Positions 27,373 through 36,708 of a stretch of DNA of 64,000 bases are shown piece after piece. The position numbers and the translations under genes are program-made. The notes below the pieces were generated by a model. That model saw only the letters and a list, made by a program, of their open reading frames with translations. It had not been told where the DNA came from and ran no database searches. Location of the stretch: positions 2,907,001 to 2,971,000 of the forward strand of contig NZ_JAFBCK010000001.1 of the NCBI RefSeq assembly GCF_016907695.1. The letters are read 5' to 3'. How positions within the stretch are numbered: the first letter of the stretch is position 1; the number at the start of each line of letters is the position of its first letter. Source of the stretch: Actinokineospora baliensis. Its GTDB lineage: Bacteria; Actinomycetota; Actinomycetes; Mycobacteriales; Pseudonocardiaceae.

Positions 27373-27782
27373 GGGGCGCAGGTGGCGCAGGTGCCGAAGA
27401 TCTCCACGGTGTGGCTGACCTGGGAGAACCCGTTCTCCGCGGCCACCTTCTCCGCCCAGCGCTCGACGGCGGGGCCCTCGACCTCGACGGTGTGCCCGCA
27501 CGCGCGGCAGACCAGGTGATGGTGGTGGTGGCTGGAGCAGCGCCGGTAGATGGCCTCGCCGGAGTCGGTGCGCAGGACGTCGATCTCGCCCGCGTCGGCC
27601 AGCGACTGCAGCGTCCGGTAGACCGTGGTCAACCCGATGCCCTCGCCGCGCTTGCGCAGTTCCTCGTGCAGCTCCTGGGCGGAGCGGAAGTCGTCGAGCT
27701 GGTCGAGCAGGTGGGCGACGGCCGTGCGCTGGCGGGTCGAGCGCCTGCCTGGCACGGTCGCCGATGTTCGGTCCGTCGTCAC
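27369..27782 (-). CDS. zur: Fur-family metal regulator, Zur type
   Basis: 137 residues from GTG. A winged helix with GIGLTTVYRTLQSLADAGEID is followed by the metal-sensing domain: a run of five His, CRACG, and C-terminal GTCATC giving the structural Cys4 zinc site. Position beside an ArsR/SmtB gene and before glyS matches mycobacterial furB/zur. It would repress zinc uptake genes when zinc is plentiful. Its start overlaps the upstream ArsR gene's stop by four bases. Confidence 0.88.
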   Translation of the reverse strand: MTTDRTSATVPGRRSTRQRTAVAHLLDQLDDFRSAQELHEELRKRGEGIGLTTVYRTLQSLADAGEIDVLRTDSGEAIYRRCSSHHHHHLVCRACGHTVEVEGPAVERWAEKVAAENGFSQVSHTVEIFGTCATCAP

Positions 27783-28171
27783 CGGTCGCCTTCCTCCACG
27801 TGGGCAACTGCGTCAACGACGATATGCGACAGGTGTTCGTCCACGAGGCGGTAGACCACTTCCCGGCCGTGCCGCTCCCCGTAGACCACACCGGCGGACT
27901 TGAGCACCCGCAGGTGCTGGCTGATCAGCGGCTGCGCCACCCCGAGGGCGTCGACCAGTTCGTGCACGCAGCGGTCGGCGGCCCGCAGCTCCAGCACGAT
28001 GGCGATGCGCACCGGCGCGGCGAGCGCGCGCAGCAGGTCCCCGGCGGCGCCGAGGGTGATCGCGGACCGGCGGTGCGCCGGGTCGACCGCGGGCCGGTCG
28101 GCGGAGTGGTCGTGCTGCTCAGCGGCTGCCCGCAGAGCCTGGGACGCGGCTTCCGAGGTCACGGTCGACAT
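27779..28171 (-). CDS. ArsR/SmtB-family metal-sensing repressor
   Basis: 130 residues. Winged helix with ALGVAQPLISQHLRVLKSAGVV. Metal ligands can be proposed at both known sites: RCVHELVD in the recognition region (alpha3-type) and DEHLSHIVVDAVAHVEE in the C-terminal helix (alpha5-type, Asp/His/His/Glu). The alpha5 ligands are the zinc site of SmtB/CzrA. The gene is the first of a two-gene unit with zur, as in mycobacteria where SmtB represses the pair and zinc relieves it. Confidence 0.88.
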   Translation of the reverse strand: MSTVTSEAASQALRAAAEQHDHSADRPAVDPAHRRSAITLGAAGDLLRALAAPVRIAIVLELRAADRCVHELVDALGVAQPLISQHLRVLKSAGVVYGERHGREVVYRLVDEHLSHIVVDAVAHVEEGDR

Positions 28172-28261
28172 CGGTCCTCTCCTCTTCCCGGAGGCAGGCG
28201 GCCGACGGGGTGATGGTTACCGTGTTCATCTTAGGCGCTCCCACCCCTGTTGGCGGCGACC

Positions 28262-28534
28262 TCACAGCACCGATACCGCGATAACCACCACCAACGCCAG
28301 CAGCAGTACCCGGCCGAACCGCTGCCCGGGCGCCAGCACCCGCCACGTCGCCGCCAGCAGCACGACCACCCCGACGGCGATCAGCCCCAGCAGCGCCGCA
28401 CCCAGCGGCCCCTTGGTCAGCACCCCGCCGACGAACAGGCCGACAACCAGCAGGAACGCCACCGCAGGCGGCACCTTCGCCAGCGGCCCGTTCCCAGTGA
28501 GCAATGGCGCCTTCATCGACCGCGGCCGCCCCAC
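28262..28534 (-). CDS. Small conserved membrane protein
   Basis: 90 residues from GTG (an ATG at 28516 would give 84). Two or three membrane helices: roughly residues 23-41, 45-62 and 72-90, ending at the C-terminus. It resembles small actinobacterial membrane proteins carrying DUF names. No function can be proposed. It is divergent to the ABM-domain gene. Confidence 0.55.
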   Translation of the reverse strand: MGRPRSMKAPLLTGNGPLAKVPPAVAFLLVVGLFVGGVLTKGPLGAALLGLIAVGVVVLLAATWRVLAPGQRFGRVLLLALVVVIAVSVL

Positions 28535-28662
28535 GTCGCCTCCCGATCACCTGGACCCAGGCCCAGCATCCTCGCACCGATCACCGGCACCCGCGCCCGG
28601 TGTCTCTATCCTCCGGTTCGCCCGACCACCACTTCGCTCCGCCACCGGGGAAGGTCCTGCCC

Positions 28663-29037
28663 GTGCTGCTGATCGCCAAGTTCACGACCGCCGACGCGGA
28701 GCCCTTCACCGCGCGCGCCAAGCAGGCCCTGGAGCTCCTCTTGGCCCAACCCGGCTGCCTGCGCGGTCTGCTCGCCCGGTCGACCGACACCGCCGACCTC
28801 TGGGTCCTGACCGTCGAGTTCGCCTCGGTGTCGGCCTACCGCAGGGCGCTGTCCCCGTTCGACGTGCGCACCCACGTCATCCCGCTGCTCGCCGAGGCCG
28901 ACACCACCGAACCCGCCGCCTACGAGGTCGTCCTCGAAGCCGCGCCCGGCGAGGTCCGCCACCACACCAGCCTCCTGGCCGCCGACGCCGGCACCGTCCG
29001 ACTCGGCGAGGCATCGGGCCCGGCGACCGCCCGCTGA
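28663..29037 (+). CDS. ABM-domain (antibiotic biosynthesis monooxygenase-like) protein
   Basis: 124 residues from GTG at 28663. A ferredoxin-like fold of the ABM type is suggested by LLIAKFTTADAEPFTARAKQALELLLAQPGCLRG...WVLTVEFASVSAYRRAL. Such dimeric proteins include small cofactor-free monooxygenases and proteins of unknown role. No cofactor residues can be read. It precedes glyS by 85 bp on the same strand. Confidence 0.65.
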   Translation: MLLIAKFTTADAEPFTARAKQALELLLAQPGCLRGLLARSTDTADLWVLTVEFASVSAYRRALSPFDVRTHVIPLLAEADTTEPAAYEVVLEAAPGEVRHHTSLLAADAGTVRLGEASGPATAR

Positions 29038-29122
29038 CCGCCCCCGGTCCCCCGGACGGAGCAGGCGGGCCCGCGGACTACGCTGGTTGCCTCGCCCTTG
29101 AGTTCCCGCCAGGAGGGGTCGC

Positions 29123-30508
<1,386 letters not shown>

Positions 30509-30538
30509 CGTGCTGTCGTTACCCCGCGCGAAGCGGCA

Positions 30539-31351
30539 TCAGGCCATGACCACCTCCGGTCGGGGGCGGGCCGTGGCGAGGCGGTAGGCGCCGCGGAGTT
30601 CGGTGATCACGGTGCTCTGGTCGCCCCTGATCCGCAGCGGGTCGGTGTGCAGGGGGACGATCCCCACGGCGGTCAGGCGGGCGGCGCGGGCCAGGGCCGG
30701 GGTGCCCGCGCGCGGCGCCCACGGCTGGTGCAGGTCGCAGTCCCAGGCCAGGGCGACCTCGTCCCACCACGCGTCGACCACCGCGAGGTGCACGTCCGCC
30801 GTGGTCCGCAGGCGGGCGGTCCACCTCGGCGGCGGTAACCCCGCCCGGTCCACCAGGTCCGCGGCCGCCCGCGCCGACACGGCCCGGACGCCCCGATCGA
30901 TCTCGGCCAGGGTTCGCCGCAGCAGCGTTGTTCCCCGGCTCGGTGCGTGGACCAGCTCCGCGTGCAGCTCGCCCATCCGCACACCGCCGCGGTGCACGGC
31001 GGCGCTGACCAACTCCCGCACCTGGTCGACCGTCGAGGCCCGGCGGCAGGCGTCGACCGCCGCCCGAGCCGGTGCGGCGGTGGGAAATCCCCGGCGCCAC
31101 AGGGGGTCTGGCATGTGCGGTGTGCGTTCGACGATCACCGACCCGTCGGCACGGGACGGGCGCTTGAGCGGGACCACCAGGTGCACCGTGCCCTGGGGCG
31201 CGACCGCGATGCCGTTGAGCCACAACGCTTCTCTGCCGGTGACCACGGCGTCGGGGTGCGCGACCCGCAGTGCGGCGCGCAATCGGCTGAGCCTGCCGGG
31301 GCCGGATTCGGTGAGCTGGATGATCTCGGGGGTTGCCTGGTTCGTTCGCAT
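30539..31351 (-). CDS. AbiEi/DUF559-like conserved protein
   Basis: 270 residues from ATG at 31351. The N-terminal half (TGREALWLNGI...VHLVVPLKRPSRADG...VERTPHMPDPL) resembles the winged-helix and linker of AbiEi-like antitoxin/transcription factor proteins. The C-terminal half (VHLAVVDAWWDEVALAWDCDLHQPW) resembles the DUF559 endonuclease fold, where VDAxWPxxxLAxExDG is typical, but the catalytic Glu/Asp pattern looks altered. No partner toxin gene lies next to it. Such orphan proteins are frequent in actinomycetes and their role is unclear. Confidence 0.5.
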   Translation of the reverse strand: MRTNQATPEIIQLTESGPGRLSRLRAALRVAHPDAVVTGREALWLNGIAVAPQGTVHLVVPLKRPSRADGSVIVERTPHMPDPLWRRGFPTAAPARAAVDACRRASTVDQVRELVSAAVHRGGVRMGELHAELVHAPSRGTTLLRRTLAEIDRGVRAVSARAAADLVDRAGLPPPRWTARLRTTADVHLAVVDAWWDEVALAWDCDLHQPWAPRAGTPALARAARLTAVGIVPLHTDPLRIRGDQSTVITELRGAYRLATARPRPEVVMA

Positions 31352-31401
31352 GCTGTCGAGGTAACCCCGGGGTGGGCTGCGGCGAAAGGGGGCTCCGCGA
31401 G

Positions 31402-31429
31402 TTGTGGACAACTCGACCCGTTGTGGACA
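31402..31429 (-). promoter_or_regulatory. Pair of DnaA-box-like sites
   Basis: Two perfect copies of TTGTCCACA (minus strand) occur at 31402-31410 and 31421-31429, start-to-start 19 bp, in the 170-bp spacer between the AbiEi-like and DUF218 genes. This is the DnaA-box consensus of high-GC actinomycetes. They could titrate DnaA or regulate a flanking gene. Only two sites with no AT-rich unwinding region argue against an origin. Confidence 0.5.
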
Positions 31430-31523
31430 ACTCGGCAACCCGCTGACCGGTGTGAACGTCTCACCGGGCGTCTGGCGGGCCCGTACCGGGGCGCCGTACA
31501 CCCGTTCTGGAAGGATGCCGCAC

Positions 31524-32171
31524 GTGCCTCCCCACCCCCACCCGGTCCGCAGGTTCTTGCGCAGGCTGCTGGTCGGCTTCGTGCTCATGGGGTTCCTCGT
31601 CGTGGGCGGGACGGCGTTTCGCGTGTGGCAGGTCGCCCGCGTCGACGACCGCGACCGCGCCGACGTGGTCGTCGTCCTCGGTGCCGCCCAGTACGCGGGC
31701 AAGCCGTCGAAGGTCCTCGAGGCCCGCCTGCGCCAGGCCAAGTCGCTGTATGAGCAGGGCGTGGCCGAGTACATCGTCACCGGCGGCGGCCGCCGCGCGG
31801 GCGACCGGTTCACCGAGGCCGAAGCGGGTCGCCGCTGGCTGGTCGACCGGGGTGTGCCCGAGGACCGGGTGATCACCGTCGGCGAGGGCAACGACACCCT
31901 CGGCACGCTCAAGGCCGTCGCCGTCGAGGTGAAGGACCGCGGCTGGGAGACGGCCGTGATCGTCAGCGACCCGTGGCACTCCCTGCGCGCCCGCACCATG
32001 GCCGAGGACGCCGGGTTGGACGCCTGGACCTCGCCGACGCACTCCGGTCCGATCGTGCAGACCCGCGAGACCCAGGCCCGCTACATCCTGCGTGAGACGG
32101 CCGCGCTGCTCTACTACCGCGCGACCAACGCCTCCGCCGACGGCATCGCCATCGACCAGGAAGTGGGCTGA
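31524..32171 (+). CDS. DUF218/SanA-like membrane-anchored protein
   Basis: 215 residues from the GTG at 31524, with GGAAGG 9 bp upstream; an ATG at 31515 directly follows that site and is less likely. One N-terminal membrane segment at about residues 15-35 is followed by the DUF218 domain: VVVVLGAAQYAGKPSKVLEARLRQAKSLY, VTGGGRR, TEAEAGRRWLVDRGVP and VSDPWHSLRA. SanA/ElyC relatives act in envelope integrity and lipid-linked wall precursor metabolism. It ends 18 bp before dgt. Confidence 0.82.
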   Translation: MPPHPHPVRRFLRRLLVGFVLMGFLVVGGTAFRVWQVARVDDRDRADVVVVLGAAQYAGKPSKVLEARLRQAKSLYEQGVAEYIVTGGGRRAGDRFTEAEAGRRWLVDRGVPEDRVITVGEGNDTLGTLKAVAVEVKDRGWETAVIVSDPWHSLRARTMAEDAGLDAWTSPTHSGPIVQTRETQARYILRETAALLYYRATNASADGIAIDQEVG

Positions 32172-32189
32172 CGGACGTAGTCTTGGTCC

Positions 32190-33488
32190 GTGGGGTACAC
32201 CGAACAGGACAGTGAACGCCTCTTCCCCGAGCCGCCCAAGGGCGCGGTGTGGGGTGGTTCGCTGCCTGCCAGTCGGAGTCCGTTCAGCCGGGACCGCGCG
32301 CGCGTGCTGCACTCGGCGGCTCTGCGCAGGCTCGCGGGCAAAACCCAGGTGGTCGGCCCGCACGAGGGGTCCGAGGTGCACGGGATCCCGCGGACCAGGC
32401 TGACTCACTCGTTGGAGGTCGCCCAGATCGGGCGGGGGATCGCCGACGAACTCGGGTGCGATCCGGACATCGTCGACACCGCCGGGTTGGCTCACGACAT
32501 CGGGCATCCCCCGTTCGGGCACAACGGGGAACAAGCCCTGGACGCGGTCGCCCAGCCGTGCGGCGGGTTCGAGGGCAATGCCCAGACCCTGCGCATCCTC
32601 ACCCGGCTCGAACCCAAGGTCCTAGGTGACGACGGCGCCCCACACGGGTTGAACCTCGCCCGCGCTTCTCTTGACGCCGCGACGAAGTACCCCTGGCCGC
32701 GACGCCCTGGGCAGGTGAAGTTCGGCTCTTATGACGACGACTTGCCTGTCTTCCTATGGGCGCGCGTAGGTGCACCCGGCGATCGACAGTGCCTAGAGGC
32801 CCAGGTGATGGACTGGGCTGACGACGTCGCGTACTCGGTGCACGACGTCGAGGATGGCGTTCGGTCAGGCCGGATCTCCTTGGCGGCTCTTGCAGATCCG
32901 ACTGATCGCGCCGTAGTGGCCGAACTTGCTGCTAAGCACTTCTCGTCGGAACCTTTGTCCTTACTGGAAGAGGCTGCGTCCGGACTGCTGGCACTACCGG
33001 TCGTCGCGGACCTGGTCGGCCACGAGTACGACGGTTCTCTTGGCGCGCAAGTGGCGTTGAAGCGGCTGACCAGCGAGCTGGTCGGCAGGTTCGCCGCCGC
33101 GGCGGTCACGGGCACCCGAACCACCTACGGGCCAGGCCGGTTGACCAGGTACGCGGCGGACCTCGTCGTGCCGCCGCTGGTCGCCGCCGAGGTCGCACTG
33201 CTCAAGGCCATGGCGGTGATCTACGTGATGCGCGATCCGAACAGGCTGGCGCTGCAGGCCCGCCAGCGCGAAGTGGTCACCGAGCTGGTCGCGGTGCTCA
33301 CCGACCGCGCCCCGGCCGCTCTGGAACCCGCCTTCCAGCCCGCCTGGCACGCCGCGAGCGATGACTCCCGGCGACTGCGCGTGGTCGTCGACCAAGTCGC
33401 GTCGCTGACCGACGCGCAGGCGGGCAGTTGGCACGCTGAACTGGTCGGGGCCGGGCCTGTGGACAACTTCCGAGCCGACTCCCGCTGA
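32190..33488 (+). CDS. dgt: Deoxyguanosinetriphosphate triphosphohydrolase-like protein
   Basis: 432 residues from GTG. HD-domain metal motifs: R...[14 protein letters not shown] with the first His, [17 protein letters not shown] with the HD pair, and [17 protein letters not shown] with the distal Asp. It hydrolyses dNTPs to nucleosides and triphosphate. From about 32.6 to 33.0 kb the third-position GC drops and rare codons appear, including TTA at 32961-32963 (residue 258), while the protein stays conserved. This patch is unlike the rest of the gene and of its neighbours. Confidence 0.93.
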   Translation: MGYTEQDSERLFPEPPKGAVWGGSLPASRSPFSRDRARVLHSAALRRLAGKTQVVGPHEGSEVHGIPRTRLTHSLEVAQIGRGIADELGCDPDIVDTAGLAHDIGHPPFGHNGEQALDAVAQPCGGFEGNAQTLRILTRLEPKVLGDDGAPHGLNLARASLDAATKYPWPRRPGQVKFGSYDDDLPVFLWARVGAPGDRQCLEAQVMDWADDVAYSVHDVEDGVRSGRISLAALADPTDRAVVAELAAKHFSSEPLSLLEEAASGLLALPVVADLVGHEYDGSLGAQVALKRLTSELVGRFAAAAVTGTRTTYGPGRLTRYAADLVVPPLVAAEVALLKAMAVIYVMRDPNRLALQARQREVVTELVAVLTDRAPAALEPAFQPAWHAASDDSRRLRVVVDQVASLTDAQAGSWHAELVGAGPVDNFRADSR

Positions 33489-33560
33489 GCCGGCACACTC
33501 GGTGCGAACGGCTGAAACGACACCGGACAAAGCCACGAACACCAAGTCGGGAGAACAGCA

Positions 33561-34640
33561 GTGTCGCACCTGGATTTCACCCTCGCCCTGCACCGGGCCC
33601 TCGCCCCGGACCCCACCAAGCAGGTGTGCTGGTCGCCGTACTCGGCGGCGAGCGCGCTGGTCCTGCTCGCCGAAGGCGCCAGGGGCAAGACCCGCGAAGA
33701 GTTGACGGCGTTGCTCGGCGACCTGCCCGAGTTGGGCGCCGCGCTGGGCTCGGCCGCGACCCTGGACCAGGTGTGGGCGGAGCAGCCGGAGCCGGTCCTC
33801 GCCTCGGTCGACACGCTGTGGGCCGACGCGGTGATCGGCGTCGAACCCGAGTTCGCCGATCGGTTGGCCAGCACCGGCGGCTCGGTGCGCAACGCCCCGT
33901 TCCAGGCCGAGCCCGCCAAAGCGCGCGACCAGATCAACACCGACGTCGCCGAGACCACCAGGGGCCTCATCCCGGAACTGCTGCCCCCGGACGCGATCCG
34001 CAGCGACACAGTGTCCATTTTGGTCAATGCCCTGTACCTCAAAACGTCCTGGGAAGGCGAGTTCGTCGCCGACGAGGCCCCCGGGCGGTTCAGCGGGGTG
34101 CAGGGGCCCGTGGACGTGCCGACGATGTTCGTGGACAAGCGCGTCCTCTACACCGCGCGTGACGGCTGGCAGGCGGTCGGTCTGCCTGCTCTCGGTGGCG
34201 TGCAAGCGGTCGTCCTCCTGCCGGACGGCGACCTCGCCGCCGCCGAATCCGCGCTCACCGCGGCCTCGCTTGAGGCCGTGCTCGAGGCCATGGACTGGAC
34301 CCAGGTCGGCCTCCGGATGCCGAAACTGGACGTCTCCACCCAGGTCGAACTCACCCAGGCGCTGATCAACCTCGACGTGACCACGGTGTTCACCGACCAG
34401 GCAGACCTGTCCGGGATCAGCCAAGACCCCCTCTACGCCCAGTCGGTCTTACACGAGTCGGTCCTGCGGGTGGACGAGAAGGGCCTGGAGGGAGCCGCGG
34501 CCACCGCGATCGCCCTGGCTCTCGCAGCGTTGCCCACGGACCGGGTGGACATCACGGTCGACCGACCGTTCCTGCTGCTGGTGCGACACCGGGAAACGGG
34601 GGTGGTGTACTTCCTGGCCCGCGTCACAGACCCCTCCTGA
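33561..34640 (+). CDS. Serpin-family protease inhibitor-like protein
   Basis: 359 residues from GTG, no signal peptide, so probably cytoplasmic. Serpin landmarks: NALYLKTSWEGEF at residues 156-168 (shutter/breach region), VDKRVLYTARDGWQAVGLP, and the C-terminal signature DRPFLLLVRHRETGVVYFLARVTDP. The reactive loop hinge is EKGLEGAAATA at 306-316: Glu at P17, Gly at P15 and small residues P12-P9 fit an inhibitory serpin, but P14 (Leu309) is bulky where Thr or Ser is expected. Counting from P17 places P1-P1' at Ala322-Ala323, suggesting an elastase-like target. TTA codon at 34449-34451. A proven role for actinomycete serpins is lacking. Confidence 0.88.
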   Translation: MSHLDFTLALHRALAPDPTKQVCWSPYSAASALVLLAEGARGKTREELTALLGDLPELGAALGSAATLDQVWAEQPEPVLASVDTLWADAVIGVEPEFADRLASTGGSVRNAPFQAEPAKARDQINTDVAETTRGLIPELLPPDAIRSDTVSILVNALYLKTSWEGEFVADEAPGRFSGVQGPVDVPTMFVDKRVLYTARDGWQAVGLPALGGVQAVVLLPDGDLAAAESALTAASLEAVLEAMDWTQVGLRMPKLDVSTQVELTQALINLDVTTVFTDQADLSGISQDPLYAQSVLHESVLRVDEKGLEGAAATAIALALAALPTDRVDITVDRPFLLLVRHRETGVVYFLARVTDPS

Positions 34641-35046
34641 CCGCCGCCCCGGCGACCGCGCCTCGCCGCGGTGCGACTTTCGGGCGCGACTGCGGTGAGC
34701 CACGGCCGGGGTGAGCCCGCTTGGGGCGCACGTCGGCCGGGCTGCTGGCTCGCCGTTGCCGCTCGGGTGCCGCACGACCGGCGTGCGGTCGGCGCGGTGG
34801 CCTTCCACAACCGCGTGCCGAGCCAAGGCTGGGTGATGGCGCCATCGCCGATGTCGGGCGGCCGAGGTGGTTGTCGCTGGTGCGCTGCTTGCGGGGCCGG
34901 AGTGGCCTGAGTCCCGAGTGGCTTGAGTCCCGAGTGGCCGCGGTCCCGGGAGCGGCGGTGTGGTCGCGGGCGGTGCTGTGGCCTGAGCTGTGTGGTGGCC
35001 TGAGCGGTGCTGTGACGTAGGTCCGCGATGTGACCCAGGATGGTGC
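34641..35046. other. Gene-free spacer with short repeats and a palindrome
   Basis: About 400 bp without a convincing gene; open frames here have no consistent codon bias. It contains the 12-bp palindrome GATGGCGCCATC at 34835-34846 and the tandem repeat at 34900-34947. The composition is G+T-rich on the plus strand towards the right end. It separates the serpin gene from the ECF41-type promoter of the CMD gene. Confidence 0.5.
34900..34947. repeat. Three tandem copies of a 16-bp unit
   Basis: Units at 34900-34915, 34916-34931 and 34932-34947. The first two differ by one base (GAGTGGCCTGAGTCCC and GAGTGGCTTGAGTCCC); the third diverges in the middle (GAGTGGCCGCGGTCCC). Related fragments (TGGCCTGAG) recur up to 35000. 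No coding frame runs through. A recently slipped microsatellite-like array or repeated binding site is possible. Confidence 0.7.
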
Positions 35047-35073
35047 TGTCACACCCTGTGGCGCTGTCCCGTC
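35047..35073 (+). promoter_or_regulatory. ECF41-type promoter of the CMD-family gene
   Basis: TGTCACA at 35047-35053 and CGTC at 35070-35073 are separated by 16 bases. These are exactly the -35 and -10 elements reported for ECF41 sigma factors. The promoter reads towards the CMD-family gene starting at 35124, and an ECF41 sigma gene lies convergent just beyond. That the sigma factor drives this promoter is a strong inference. Confidence 0.8.
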
Positions 35074-35123
35074 CTCCCCGTGGAACGCCCCCCGACCGGG
35101 GGTAGTGAGCGGAGGAGGTCGTC

Positions 35124-35690
35124 ATGCCCCGGATCCCCGGAGTCAGCACCCGCGAGGCGGGCCCGGTGCTGCGTGTCCTGTACTGGTTCGCCAAGCGGCG
35201 CTTCGGTGCGGTGCCTGAGCCGTTCACCGTGTTGGCGCACCACCGCAAGGTCATGATGGCGTCGGCCAGGCACGAGATGGCGGTCGAGCGGGCGTGCAAG
35301 GACCTGCCCGCCAACGTCCGGGAGGTGGCGGTGTACCGGGTCGCCCAGCAGGTGGGCTGCTCGTGGTGCGTGGACTTCGGCACCATGTTGCAGCGCTTGG
35401 GCGGGTTGGACATCGAGCGGCTCAAGCACATCGACGAGTACGCGACGGCTGCGGCGTTCTCGGTGCAGGAGCGGCTCGCGATCGCCTACGCGGACGCGAT
35501 GACGAGCATGCCGATGACGGTGACCGATGAACAGGTCGAGCGGTTGCGCGAGACCTTCGGCGAGAAAGGGGTTGTCGAACTGACCTACCAGATCGCGTTG
35601 GAGAACCAGCGCGCCAGGGCCAACCACGCCCTCGGCATCACCGACCAGGGCTTCACCTCGGGCGAGGCGTGCCGGGTGCCCCAGCCCTGA
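35124..35690 (+). CDS. Carboxymuconolactone decarboxylase (CMD/AhpD-like) family protein
   Basis: 188 residues, predominantly helical. The CMD/AhpD redox motif region reads REVAVYRVAQQVGCSWCVDFGTMLQRLGG: Glu and the CxxC pair are present, while the His three residues after the second Cys in AhpD is replaced (DFG). It may therefore be a peroxidase-like thiol protein with a changed proton relay. CMD-family genes are the typical partner of ECF41 sigma factors, and the gene is preceded by a textbook ECF41 promoter. Substrate unknown. Confidence 0.85.
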   Translation: MPRIPGVSTREAGPVLRVLYWFAKRRFGAVPEPFTVLAHHRKVMMASARHEMAVERACKDLPANVREVAVYRVAQQVGCSWCVDFGTMLQRLGGLDIERLKHIDEYATAAAFSVQERLAIAYADAMTSMPMTVTDEQVERLRETFGEKGVVELTYQIALENQRARANHALGITDQGFTSGEACRVPQP

Positions 35691-35708
35691 CCGCGGCCAG
35701 GGTCAGGG

Positions 35709-36629
35709 TCAGGGGAGGTCGCGGACTGCGGTCAGCTTCTCCGGGTTGACGATGTCGTAGACGGCGGCGATGCGGCCGTCGCGGACGGCGAAGGTGGTGA
35801 CCCTGCGGTCGCGGCCGCGGGTCGCGGTGCCCGCCGGGATCGGTGGGAGGAGCACGCCAAGGTCGCCGTTGACCAGGACGGTGGTGCCCGACAGGGCCGC
35901 CGAGCCGTACTGGCGGAGCAGGCCGAGGAAGAAGCGGCCGATCTTGTCGGGTCCCAGGATGAGCTGGCGGGCGGTGCGCGCCTTGCCGCCGCCGTCGCCG
36001 ACCAGGACGGCCGTGGGGTGCAGGAGGGCGACGACCTGCGACAGGTCGCCCGCCGAGAGCGCGGTGATGAAGCGCTCGATGAGCGAGCGCTGCTCGTCGA
36101 GGGTCGCCCGCTGCGGCGGGTCCGCCTTGGCGACGGCCTTGCGGGCGCGGGTGGCGTGCTGGCGGGCGGTGGCCTCGGTGCAGCCGAGGGTGGCCGCGAT
36201 GTCGGCGAACGGCAGGTCGAACGCGTCGTGCAGCACCAGGGCAACGCGCTGCTCCGGGCTGAGCTTGTCGAGCACCAGCAACGCCGCCAACCGCACGCCG
36301 TCGTCGCGCACCGCGACCTCCAGCGGGTCCTCGCTGGTCGGTGCGCCGAGCGGGGTCACGACGGGCTCCGGCAGCCACGGGCCGACGTAGCGCTCGCGGC
36401 GGGCGGTGGCCGAGCGCAGCCGGTCCAGGCAGAGCCTGCCGACCACTGTGGTCAGCCAGGCCCGCAGGTCGCGGATCTCCGATTCCTCCACAGTGGACAG
36501 TCGAAGCCAGGCGTCCTGGATCGCGTCCTCGGCGTCGGCTCTGGTGCCCGTCAGGCGGTAGGCCACGCCCATGAGGTGGTCGCGGTGCGCGGAGAACCGC
36601 TGGGCCAAGGCGTCGTCGCTGACGGTCAC
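35709..36629 (-). CDS. ECF sigma factor of group ECF41 (SigJ-like) with C-terminal SnoaL-like extension
   Basis: 306 residues from GTG. Region sigma2 ends around LDRLRSATARRERYVGPWLPEPV; the linker WLPEP motif, the DGGGK motif in the middle of the extension and NPEKL near the C-terminus are the three hallmarks of ECF41. Sigma4 contains PFADIAATLGCTEATARQHATRARKAV. In this group no anti-sigma factor is used; the SnoaL-like C-terminal extension controls activity. It converges on the CMD gene with an 18-bp gap, the usual genetic link of the group. The stress signal is unknown. Confidence 0.92.
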   Translation of the reverse strand: MTVSDDALAQRFSAHRDHLMGVAYRLTGTRADAEDAIQDAWLRLSTVEESEIRDLRAWLTTVVGRLCLDRLRSATARRERYVGPWLPEPVVTPLGAPTSEDPLEVAVRDDGVRLAALLVLDKLSPEQRVALVLHDAFDLPFADIAATLGCTEATARQHATRARKAVAKADPPQRATLDEQRSLIERFITALSAGDLSQVVALLHPTAVLVGDGGGKARTARQLILGPDKIGRFFLGLLRQYGSAALSGTTVLVNGDLGVLLPPIPAGTATRGRDRRVTTFAVRDGRIAAVYDIVNPEKLTAVRDLP

Positions 36630-36643
36630 CCGGTCATCGTAGT

Positions 36644-36670
36644 GACGTCGAACCGCACGTCAGGGTGACC
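36644..36670 (-). promoter_or_regulatory. Possible degenerate ECF41 promoter of the sigma gene
   Basis: On the minus strand GGTCACC (36664-36670) is followed after exactly 16 bases by CGTC (36644-36647). The spacing equals that of the CMD promoter; the -35 part matches TGTCACA at five of seven positions. The sigma start codon lies 15 bp downstream, which would leave a very short leader. Autoregulation is possible but the match is imperfect, and dnaG starts divergently 38 bp away. Confidence 0.35.
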
Positions 36671-36708
36671 TGCGACGCACAGCGGGGGCGCGCCTAGACT
36701 CGACGACC

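Noticed and set aside
25378..27891. Minus-strand open frame of about 837 codons over the DUF318 and TIGR03943 genes
   Set aside because: Antisense shadow; the opposite strand has clear membrane-protein families.
31402..31429. Possible replication origin from DnaA-box-like sites
   Set aside because: Too few boxes, no AT-rich unwinding region and no dnaA/dnaN genes nearby.
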